A program made the translations under genes and the position numbers. The notes beneath the pieces are model-generated. The model did not search any database. It worked only from the letters and a program-made list of their open reading frames with translations, and was not told the DNA's origin. Below are positions 24,689 through 36,600 of a DNA stretch of 64,000 nucleotides, piece by piece. The stretch comes from Desmodesmus armatus (taxonomy: Eukaryota > Chlorophyta > Chlorophyceae > Sphaeropleales > Scenedesmaceae): NCBI GenBank assembly GCA_007449985.2, contig VIIQ02000589.1, forward strand, positions 620,001 through 684,000, written 5' to 3'. How positions within the stretch are numbered: position 1 is the first letter of the stretch; each line of letters begins with the position of its first letter.

Positions 24689-27600
24689 ATGAGTGAGCCC
24701 AGGCCCACCACCCCCAGCAGTGCTGGTGCTGATGCCAGCAACCGCAACTGCAATCGCAGCGTCAGCAACATACAGACACACCCTCATGGGCGTGCCAGGC
24801 GCAGGCATATGAAGCGCACACGCTCAGTAAGTTGGCTTCGCGCCGAAAGCAGCCAGCTCTTGATGTGCTGGCACCCCTCCCCCAGATCTACGCTGATGCT
24901 TGCTTATCGCAGCAGCAGATCAGCTGCTAAACAAGTGCAGTTGCACAGGTCATGCATCAGCCAGGCAGCTAGTCAGCCAGCCAGGCAGTCAGGCAGCTGG
25001 TTAGCCAGTGAGCCAGCCAGCCAGGGTGGGACTTGCAGCTGCTGGCCCCTGTATTCACACTCATCATCTGCATGGCAGCAGCACATCACACACATCCAGC
25101 TGCCACCACTACAGGTGGCTGCATGCCTCGATTGGGTTCCTCATGACACCAACTTTCACACAGCAAGCTTCTTTGGTCAATGGCTAGCAGCTGGTGGCAC
25201 AACCCCAGTATCGCTCACTCTGCATTTGCAGGCACCTGACTGCAAGCATGGCGTTGCGAGCAAGATCAAAGTCGGTGTCTGCGCCATGGACAAAAAGGTA
25301 AGCAATAGCGGCGACAGCGGCAACAACGGCAGCAACAGCAGCACAGCAGCAACATAGGACGTGTTCAAGTGGGCCCAGTGAGCAGCAACAAGTACCAAAG
25401 CCTGTGTCATGCAGTGCTGGTGGGGTTGCAGCTCTGTCATGCACAGAAGAGGTCCTGCTTCCTGCATCTCTTCTTCGGGAATCCACCTGTCAGGAGCTGC
25501 TTTCTGCTTGGTTATTCACAGGCCAAGTCCAAGCCTATGTCCGAGATTTTGGCGCGCCTGACGGCAGGGGGCGAGTTCGAGGTCGTGACCTTTGGTGACC
25601 AGGTGCGGCTAAATCGCCTGGCAGCAGTTACAACATTGGGGTTCTTGCTTGTCAGCCAACACGGGTTGAGCAGCGCCTTAAGGGTGGCAGATGCCCACCC
25701 CTCCTTACCTGCAGTGGCCTGCATGTGCCAAGCGGCAGAAACACATTCCAACCTCATCCTGCACGTCACTCCCGATGTACTCTGTGGGGGGAGAGGGTGG
25801 GGGAGGGACAATTGCCGCACGAAGACGCAGACGCAACACATCTGTGGCCTGTCACTCTCCAACCCTGGTGGTTACACCTACTGTTTGAGCTCACCGTAGT
25901 GTTTGTGCACACATCTTGCTTGTCTCTCAGGCCATCCTGAACGAGCCAGTGGAGTCGTGGCCGCTGTGTGATGTGCTGCTGAGCTGGCACAGTGAGGGCT
26001 TCCCGCTGCGCAAGGCGCAGGCCTACGTGGAGCTGCGGCGGCCCTTCCTCATCAATGACGGTGGGTGTGACACACCTGCATAGCATCCGTCAAAGTTGTT
26101 TGTTTAGGCCCTTGATACTCCTGCCGGGGCAAATATCAGCTGCGGTCATTTGTATGCTGAGCGGTACAGCCTGCGCAGTTTCTGTAGATATTGTAGGGCT
26201 CAGGCCTCTCCTGCAGCCTGTTGAGCGTGGGGTGCACAGCTGATGTGGCAGAGCCGCCTGCCTGCAAAGCACGTGTGGTGCTGAGGTGGCAAGGCTGACA
26301 TGCTGCCTAGTTTGTGACACCTTTGTGCCTTGCTTGCTGCAATTCATGGTGCCGCAGTGCACAGCCAGGACCTGTTGCTGGACAGGCGCAGGGTATACAA
26401 GACCCTCATGGTGCGCTGGTGCAGGGAGTATGGCCTCCAACTCACATGAAAGATGGCGCTACTTCATTGTGTTTCAGTTGCTTGTGTTCATCAACTTGCA
26501 ATTTCAGTACCAGTACCAGCCACTGGCCATTGTGCCCATGCGCGTGTTGTTGCCTGTCTACCCTGCAATGATGGGCATGGATGACTTGTCAAGCAAGGTT
26601 GACGGGTTGTTTGCTGCTGCAGGAGCACAACATCCCCATCCCCAGGCACATTTTGGTCAACAGGGAGCCAGCACCAGTGCCAGGTTTGTGCCGCACACAC
26701 ATGCACAGGAACTCCAAGCCCTCATCGTTTCTCTGCTGTGCAGCAGCTCCCCACCACTCACGATACACAGCGTGTCTAGTTCCAGTGCAGGCATGTGCAG
26801 CTCACCCACCTGCCGCTGTGCTGGGCTGCCAGCCTCAGTGGTTGTTGCTTCTGCCTGCTGAACTTCCTTGCTACTGCCTGCTGAACGTCCTTGCAGAACC
26901 GAGCAGTGAGCCCCCAGAGGACATTGATGAGCTCACCACCAGCTCTTCTTCAGCTGGCTCTTCACCACAGCGACCCCGCCCCAAGGCCAGCACAGCTGCC
27001 AAGCAGCCACCCAAGGAGGCTCTGCCTGCAGCCCCTGCAGACAGCTCCACAGCCGCCGCAGCCACCCCCGCAGCAGCAGCAGCAACAGCAGGTGCACCCG
27101 GTGCCGCACCAGAAGGGGCCCAGGCCAGTGCTGTGGCAGCTGCTGCTGGTGAAAGCAGTCCTGCAGCATCAGGGGAGTTGCTGCTGGATCCCCCAGGGTT
27201 TATCGAAGAGGAGGATTACGTGGAGCTGGACGGCGTGCGCATCGACAAGCCCTTTGTTGAGAAGCCCGTCAGCGGGGAGGACCACAATGTAGGTGTTGCA
27301 CCCCAGCTGCTGTTTGTCGTAGTTGGTTGGGCTGCTGCTAGTGAATGCTGATTACGGTTGCTGGTATTGATGTGGCATTATGTGTCGCTGCTTCATTCGC
27401 TGCTCCATTGATGCTGTGTGCAGATCCACATCTACTACCCGCACTCCATGGGGGGTGGCGTGAAACGCCTGTTCCGCAAGGTTGACAACAAGGTGGGTTG
27501 AGGAGGTTGCGTCACTGATGCAGCTGACGGGTCGCAGCGCCGTGCGTCAGCAGCGCCCCTTATGATACGGATATGTGCGAGCACCTTGCTTTGTGCAGCG

Positions 27601-30600
27601 CCCAGCACTGACCAGCAGCAGCTACACTGACAAGGGCATTTATCTGCGTATGAGTGACTATCTCGTCTGCATACCCCCAGCTGTCCCCAGCACTGCCACT
27701 GCAGCACCTACCCCTGAGGCCACAGTGCATGCCGAGTGCTCAGCATGCCTTGTGCTGCCTGCTGTGTCCCTTTGCAACGCTGCCGTACAGAGCGCTGACT
27801 ACGACCCTCACCACCCCGGGACAGTGCGGCGGGATGGGAGCTACATCTACGAGGTGAACTCCATGCCCTCACTTGCCTGATTGCCCGTGCTCCTGCCTGC
27901 ACTGTTGCTGTGCTGAACACATGAGTTGCATCCATCAAGTTCATTTCATGAGGACCATCGTAGTGTTCACAGGCTAGTCTCAAACATGTGTGTGTTGTGC
28001 GGCCAGCTGTGCTGACAAGGTGAACTCTGCGTGTGTGTCATTGTGGTTGCCAGGAGTTCCTCACCACAGGCGGCACAGACGTGAAGGTGTACACTGTGGG
28101 GCCCAGGTGCGCTCAACCATACAACCTAGGCAGGCCTGCCAAAACACACACTAGAAACAAAGTAGCTCGCAGGGCGCTTGAACTAGTGGTTGCTCTTGAA
28201 GGCAAAGAGCACACTCGGAATCGCTGCAATGGTGCCAGTTGGTCTCAGAGTCATTGTGTGCACTTCATCTCAAGAGGGGAAGGTTCCAACCGTTATCAGG
28301 TGGGCGATTCTATGCACTGGGACAGAGGCAGTCACATGGTGCGAATGGGCATGGCCGGCACAGGCTATGCACCTGTGGGAATGGCAGTGACCTACCAAAA
28401 TATACTCGTTGCAGCTTGTTGCCATGCACCATCAACGTCAACAGCCAGGTTGGTTTTGCTGATCAGCCACGACTGCCACTCAATATCTTACTTCCAGGTA
28501 TGCCCACGCTGAGGCGCGCAAGTCACCCGTGGTTGACGGCAAGGTCAACAGGACGCCGGATGGCAAGGAGGTCCGCTTCCCAGGTAGGGAGCTCTTGGTG
28601 GGGTGGGGTGCGCCTGAGTTTGTGATCTGGCCGACACAGTCGTGTGGTAGCCAGGCGACGCAGTGAGGGAAGCAAGGCAGGGTTGTGCTGGAGGAGTGCT
28701 GGCCTATTGTGGCAGGACGTGTACATACGTGGGCATTGGCAGCTTGAGTGCAGCCCCATTGGCTGCACACAGCAGGTCAAGGCCAGGAAGGTGTCTGCTC
28801 ACGTGATCGCCAAACCACGTGCCGCTCGATAGGTCATGGAAATGTTGTTACCGTCTGTTGAGTGCTTTCTGCCTGCTGATCTTGTGCTGCAGTGTTGCTG
28901 TCACCGCAAGAGAAGGAGATCGCACGCATGGTAGGGTGGCTGCGGCCTGCGCCAGGTGCCTCCCGGCCCAGCATTGTTGTCACAACAGCTGCACCACCAT
29001 CATCGGGGCACCCTACTAGTACTTGGGCATAGTTGAGCCTTTGCGATTTTGTCAGGCAAAAGCACCACTCAAAGTACAGCGATTGCCTTGCACACCTATC
29101 ATGCAGCAGCAGGCATTGGCTTAAACAGGCTTGTCTGTTTAGGCAATGCAGCTTGTATGTGACAATGCTATGGTATAGTGCCTCAGGCTGCTGTCCTGCT
29201 TTGTTTGATTGATGAACCAGGTATGCCTGGCGTTTGGCCAGCGCGTGTGTGGCTTTGACCTGCTGAGGAGCGAGACTGGGCGCAGCTATGTGTGTGACGT
29301 CAACGGCTGGAGCTTTGTAAAGAACAGCAAGAAGTACTACGATGATGCAGCAGGTGTGGTGTCTGTGTGTGTGTGGGGGGGGGGGGGGGAGGGGTGACGC
29401 GAGGGGGCGGGGGAGGTGGGGCATGGGGGAGGTTTGTCATCAACAAGTACTACGACAATGCGGCTGGCAGGGCCTGCAGCTACAGCCAAATGCAGCTACA
29501 GCCAAATGCCAAGCGCGAAGGCCGAGGGCTGTACCTTCTGCTCGCACACGCTCGCACATGAACACACATAGTCTCTTTCACTGCACACAGCGCCTCACCC
29601 CACTCCGCTCCCCTAACACCGTCACTTGCACCCACACATACTCCCTCTGTCGACATACACCCCCGCCCCAGGCATCCTGCGCGTGATGATCCTGAGCCAG
29701 CTGGCCCCCCAGCGCCTCACAGCGGCCCCCGATGCCCCCATGCCCCTGGCCGGCCTCCTAGAGGAGGTGGCAGCAGCACAGGCTGGCGCATCAGGCGACG
29801 GCCAGCTGGCCAAGGCCGCACAATCCATCGTGGACTCTGAGGACGGCTCCGGAGGGGGCCTGAGGTTCAGGGAGCCGTCCATATCTGCTGCTGCGCAGCC
29901 TGCCGAGCTGGGGTGGGAGCAGCAGCCCAGCGCGCTGGCGGTGGATGTGGATGGCGAGGGGTCTGGCATGAAGGAGGCGTCGTCGCTGCAGGACCTGACC
30001 AGCTTGGATGGCACGTATGAGGAGGAGGGCATGGGGACGGACGATAGCAGCAGCACGGGTGAGTGTGTGCAGCCCTGGCGCAAGGGCAGTACAGAGGATG
30101 GGTCTTGCTGTTGCTTAGTATTACAACAACTGTGTGTGCACGTAGTGGTATGTTAAGCTTGATGGGATAGGGTGCAATGCCACGAGCGGCTTCTATCAGT
30201 CATGTTGAGTTCGCTTGTTGCTGAAACAGCATTAGGCAGCGGGATGCAAATCGCACGCACAGGCTGGCCCAAGTGGCTGTTAGGGGAATGCACCAGGCAG
30301 CCAGGCGTCTCCCTCTTGCATCATCATGCCCCTTCAAGCTGTTGCCGCGCACCATGTGGACGTTTCTGTTTGCGCTTTGCGCCGCTGCAACAGCAGGAGT
30401 GGCGGCCAGCGATGTGCAGCGTAACCTGGAGCTGCGCTGTGTGCTGGCAGTGGTGAGGCACGGCGACAGGACGCCGAAGCAGAAGATGAAGGTCACTGTC
30501 ACCCAGGTGGGTTGAACAGCAAGCGGGTGCGTTAAGCAACGAGCTTGACGGTGGCAGAAGTAGAAATCATTCCTTCACGCAAAATAGCCGCACTAGCTCC

Positions 30601-33600
30601 ATTTGCTAGGCGTTGAGGGGCACCTGAGCGCCCACTCGGGGCATTGTTGGGAGGTTATGCAACATGTGCAGCTTCACCTCTGCTGTAGCAAAGCGGACCC
30701 CCCTCCCCTGGCATGTTGCACCCCGTGTGTGTCCAGGCCCCCCTGATTGGGCTGTACAACAAGTACAAGGACAGCAAGGGCAAGCAGGCCAAGCTGAAGA
30801 GCCCTGGGCAGCTGCAGGAGCTGCTGGACGTGGTGCGCGCCCTGCTGGCAGACATGGAGGCAAAGAGCTCCTCACAGAGGTACGGGCTCAGGTGCAGCCA
30901 CAGCTGCAGGCACAGATGTAATCAAAACTGTGGTTACAGCGGCAGTCACAGCTGCAGTCACAGCTGCAGTCACAGCTGCAGTAACAAGGGTTGTCTCAGC
31001 AACTTGCTTTGAAAGCTCAGCAACCCACCAGGGAGCCAGAGCAGGCTCAGCTGCAGTCACAGCTGCAGTGACAGGGGTTGAGCTCAGCAACTTGCTTTGA
31101 CAGCTCAGCAACCCACCAGGGGTCCACAGGACCTCAAGTACTAGGCATATTCTGCACTTGTCGGGGAACAGCAGTGTGCTGGCTTACTGGCTGGTGGGCT
31201 GGTTGGGTGTTGGCTTGGTGCTGTTGGCAGTTGGACACTCTCAACTCGACCTGAGGGCAAGGTGCACTGCTGTCATCTGTTCTGGATTTCAAGTGGAACC
31301 TGTTCAGGGCTTGAATCCTGTGCATTGAACCTAGGCCACCAGGCTGCTGGTTCACCACGGGCTGAATGAGGTCTGCAAGACCTTCAAAGGTTTTGGCTAC
31401 ATCTTGGATGTTAGCGCCCACCTGCTTACAACATCACAATGATGGTTGGCTTTTGCTTTTGGGTGTTTCCTCCTTGTACTCAGGTCATCAAGGTCCAGCA
31501 CTCCCGCCCCTGGCAGCCAGCTTACAGAGGAGGAGAAGGCACAGGAGCAGGTGTGTTGACACTGTTGTGTGCACATCCCCACCCCATGACAGGACACTGT
31601 CATAGTCTGTGCAAATGCACGCAGGCCTCCGGCCAATCGTGTTCGTGCACCGCCCGCGCCTGTGGTTAGTGGGGGTGTCTGCTGACCCTGATGCTGGGCA
31701 TTCCCAACCTTGCATGCGCACTTCTAGCTTGGTCTTGCGTCATTCGTCGATGTGTGCATGCGAGGGTTCTGCTCTGCACCCCTCTGTGTGGTCGCGCCCG
31801 CACCCGTGTTGTTGCCATGTGCTGACTGCCCTGCATTTCCCTTGCTTGGCAGCGCGATGAGGCTCCTCTTGCCCCCCCCCCTCCATGTTTGCTCTTTATG
31901 ACGCTTCCCTTCTGCTTGTGTCACCAATGCTGCTGTGTGTCATTATCCCTCCTGCCGTGTCAGCACGAGGAGCTGCGCGAGAAGCTGCGCATCGTGCGCA
32001 CCGTGCTGGAGCAGGGCGGCACCTTTGCAGGCATCAACCGCAAGGTGCAGCTCAAGCCCACCAAGTGGAGCACAGCCAGCAGCAGCGCCAGCAAACCCCA
32101 ACCAGCAGACCCTGCAGAAAACCAGCAAAATCCAGCGCAGCAGAACCCTGCCGAGCAGCAGGCGCAGCAACCTCAGCAAGCGGCGCAGCAGGGCAGTAAG
32201 GGGCAGCTGATGCATGGGGACGGCACGAGGAGTGCTCGCACCAGCAGCACAGGCGGCACGGCATCAGCAGCAGGTCCTGCGGATGGCAAGCCGCACGTCA
32301 CTGAGCTGCTGCTGATCCTGAAGTATGGTGGCGTGCTGACGCATGCTGGGCGCGCACAGGCGGAGGACTTGGGCAAGACGTTCAGGATGGTCATGTACCC
32401 CAGGTATGTCTTGGTGTGGAAACTTTGGGGGGGGGGGCGTCGGCATGCTGGAGTGGCTGCTGCCAGGCACACGTGCGGGGGGCAGCAGCGTGTGTGGGCT
32501 TGTTTGGTGCTGTGCTGTGGTTTACTGAGGGGTATTGTGCTGTCACAGATCCTTCAGGGTGCTGTGCATCAGCAGCGGCACTTTTATTGTAGGAAAGCCA
32601 GCCAGTCGTGGACCAAACTGCAGACCCTGCTCCATAAAGTAGAACTGATTGCGTGATGTGGGTGTTTCCACCACAATGCTGTGTTGGGCTGCGGTCTTGC
32701 CTGGCGCAGGTACGGGCCGGCCGGTGGGGGCGGCTTCCTGCGGCTGCACTCCACGTACAGGCACGACCTCAAGATCTACAGCAGCGACGAAGGGCGTGTG
32801 CAGGTGCGTCAACACCCACTTCCTCTGTCCCTGTCTTTTCTCTAACAGACCAACAGCCATACATCCAGCATTGATGATATCACATCGATCTGCCTATGTG
32901 GCACGCCCTGACAGTATGTCTCGCCCATAACACCGCTGAGATGGTCCGCTGGTGCTGCTGCTCTCCAGATGTCTGCTGCTGCGTTCATCAAGGGCCTGTT
33001 GGACCTGGAGGGCTCCAGCCTGACACCCATCCTGGTCAGCCTGGTGACCAAGAACGCCAGCATGCTGGATGCATTCGGCAAGGTGCGTCAAGCTATTAGT
33101 ACTGGCATGGCAGGCTGTTGTACACCAGCCTCGGAGGCGTCTGTGTGAGATCTAACCAATGCTGCAGATACTCTGCGCAATGTAAGGCGCAGGTTTGTGG
33201 TGTTGTGTGTGTGTGTGGGGGGGGGGGCACCCTCTGTATTCACCCTATCCGCCCGGCATACAGCACATGTCGTGTGCGTCCACAGCTTGATCAGCGGCGC
33301 TTTTGTTGGCTTATGGTTAACAGTAATAGGACTGCTCTGCCGTCAACAGTACACGAGTGGTGCAACAGCCCCCACACAGATGGCGCCCGCATCGTCATAT
33401 GTGTGCAGGGTGCCTCTGACGACATTTTGAATGCCAAGAACATGCTGTACCAGCATCTCACATGGGACCCAGAGAAGGCGGTCAGCATGTGTAGCAAGCT
33501 GGCGCTGCCACTGGCCACACCTGCAATCGGGGTCACGCCGCCTGTGTCACCAAAGTCCACTACTGCAGAGGGTGAGTGCGTGGCTGGCTGTACAGCCAGC

Positions 33601-36600
33601 AGTACAGACATGTCTGTGGAATTGAAAGCTTGATGTCTGGGACAGGCTGTACTCAGTACAAAGTTTGTTGTATGGTGGGCTGAAAACCGGCATCAGTAAC
33701 TATTGGCAAGCTGCTGGCTTTGTGTTTGGTTTTTGTCTGTGCATGCATTCTTGTGTGGCGCTGAAGTGGCCGATGAAGAAAACGCCCCTTCTTCTCATAA
33801 TACTGTAGCTGACCAAGTGCTTCCAACACTTGGCTCATGACGAACTCCTGGTCATGCTAAGCTGAGGCCCTCTTTCCTGCTTTGCCAATCCACGTTCAGC
33901 CGCTGTCAGATGAACGAGCACTTTGCCGGGGACGCAAGGATTGTGGCAGTGCCATCCAATTTGGTTGTCACACCACTCTTTGCTTTGTTTCTGCCAGCAG
34001 TGCTTGTGGCGCTGGCGTAGTGCCAAGTCACCAGCGCAAATTGGTTTCGTGGCATGCACAGCTGCGCATGCATCCAAGTCGACGTGTTTGTGATCGTCCC
34101 TACACGCTGTGATGCTTGCGCAGAGATCATGTCGCCATTCCATGTCGGCCCACAGCGCAGCTCCCACGCAGGCCTGGAGGCAGGCGGCAGCGGCAACCTG
34201 CCAGCCAGCAACGCAAACAGCGGCGTCAGCACCCCAACAGCAGCAGCAGCACACCACAGCAGCAGCTTTGGCCACGAGGCTGGCATCCCTACCTCTGGCA
34301 GCTGCCTCGACCTCCTACAACAGGGTAGGTCGACCAGCGGCCCCCGCCGCACACGTGCCAGCGGGACCGGGAGTGTCACCGGCGAGCAGCAGCAGGCTCC
34401 GGGGCCCCAGCAGCAGCAGCAGCAGGCAGCGATCACGCCAAGGGGCGGTGGTGGCTCCTCAGGTAGCTTGGTGGCAGCAGCGACAGCGAATGCAGCGGGC
34501 CTGCATGCGGTGTCCGGCCTGTCGAAGCTGGCGCACAGCTCTAGCTGGGGGGCGGTGAGGGCGGCAGAGGCCCGTGCGGCAGCGCTGTCTGGCATTAAGG
34601 CCATGCCTGAGAAGCCTCTGGTGCTGCTGTACCAGCTGGTTGAGCTTATGAAGGTGCTAGTGGACCAACTGAGGGAGAAGTGCCTCGAGGAACGGGTCGA
34701 CCCAGTCAACAACCCCCACCACTCGAGCCACTCCAGCCAGCAGGAGAAGCAGGGAGAGGCAGCAGCGGGCGGGGACAAGGCAGCAGGAGTGGAAGAGAAG
34801 AAGCCACAGGCCTTGCTGCCCAGCAATAGCGCGAGGGGCATCAGCAGCAGCAGGTACAGCAGCCTGGCGAGCTCGCCGGATGACTGGCGGCTGGATGACA
34901 GCAAGCCGTGCAGTGGGGAGCGGCTGCTGCTCATGTTTGACAGGTGAGGGGTGGAGCATTGGTTGAAGGCAGGGGGTCTGCATCGCAACACACAGCCAGC
35001 TGAGGCCTGCACGTTAGTCACCTGAGCTTGCGCATTGCTCGTGGGGATCTTGGCGTCTGGTTGGTCGTGTTTGTATCCCACCCTTCTTCTGCGTTGCACA
35101 AACAGCAGGACATGCACAACCTATCGACAGTATGGTAAAGTATGGGCAACAACTCCTGTAAGCGCGGCGTTGTGCTTGTGTGGCTGACAACCAGACTTTA
35201 CTTGCTGGTGCTTTGCAGGTGGCGCAAGCTGCTGAAGTCCTTTTTCAGCGAGAAGAAGCAGCAGTTTGACATCAGCAAGGTGCCTGACATCTATGACAGC
35301 GCCAAGTACGATGCTATCCACAACAGCCACCTGCAGCTGTCCTCACTCGGGGTGAGTGGGTTGATGTGCATAGCGTTGCTGACCAGCTGTTCATGTGCTT
35401 GGGTTTTCCTGGCACGGTGGCCTGGGTGATCAGCCAGGTTAGAGTCACACATTGTGTGTCAGCATGCGGGCGGCAGCTGCAGTTGACGCACCCTCCATGT
35501 TAATATCTTTGAGGTGCAGTACCTTGCCACAAGCTGATGAAGAGATCAGTGTAGCGTGGCTGGCTGTACATGGGGTACAGTGTCTAGACTGTCAGCCGCA
35601 CCAACAATGCGTCAGTGTCTAACGTCCGTCCTGCTGCTGCATGGGCGTGTGCACTGCGATCCTGGTGCTGTGTGGAACTTGCATATGCACCCACCACAAC
35701 TTGCAAGCTCATTCTTGCATGTGCTTGCATGTACTGGCAATTGTACTGTGCCCTTGCATCCATGCATGTGCTTGCATGTACCGACAAGTGTACTGTGGCC
35801 TTGCATTCTTGCATGTGCTTGCATGTACCGGCAAGTGTACTGTACTGTGCCCTTGCAGGACCTGTACCGCATTTCCCGCCAGCTGGCTGCTGTGGTGGTG
35901 CCTCACGAGTATGGCCTAGATGAGCAGGGCAAGCTGCTCATTGGCAGCAAGATATGCAGCGAGCTGCTGGGCAAGCTCTTGATCGACTTGGAGAGCATGA
36001 AGGTGGGTGGGTGGCGGTGATAAGCCGGTGTCACGCAGCTGCAGCATTCGTAACACAGCACTGTTGAAGCCACAGGTGCATGCAGTGGCTGCGGTTCCAT
36101 TCCATTCTGATAAGTAGCTATCAATACTATCATCAAGTTCGCCTCAGGGTGTGGGGTGCTGCACAGGGCAAGCCTTACCTGCTTGCTTTAGCAAGCGGGC
36201 GTATTGGCATCTTGGTCTGATACTTTCAATGCTGCATGTTGGACGGCTGGTCTTGGTCGCCACGACTGCCATTGTTTGTACAGACTTCTTGTTTTGTGAT
36301 ATTCGGCAGCGCGCTCTCACTCCTCATCTGCTGCGCTCACCATGCTACACTGTCCCATGCTACACTGTCCCATGCTACACTCTCCATGCTTTGCAGGAGG
36401 AGTCCATCGTGACCGCAGCCATCGAGGCCAAGACAGCAGCAGCTCGCTCAGAGGAAGCCGGCAGCAGCAGCAGGCACCCGAGCCGCCAGCGAGTCGCATC
36501 CCACTCCAGCGTCCTCGACAACAGCTTCGACGCATTCGAGTCCGAGTTTGGGCACATGAGCGTGATGGACGGCCGGATGCGACCTCCCAAGCCCCGGGCG

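Noticed and set aside
33906..35117. Open frame of about 400 codons on the minus strand
   Set aside because: It is antisense to the PPIP5K exon 34124-34943; its Pro/Leu/Ser/Cys composition is the complement of the Gln/Ala/Gly coding there.
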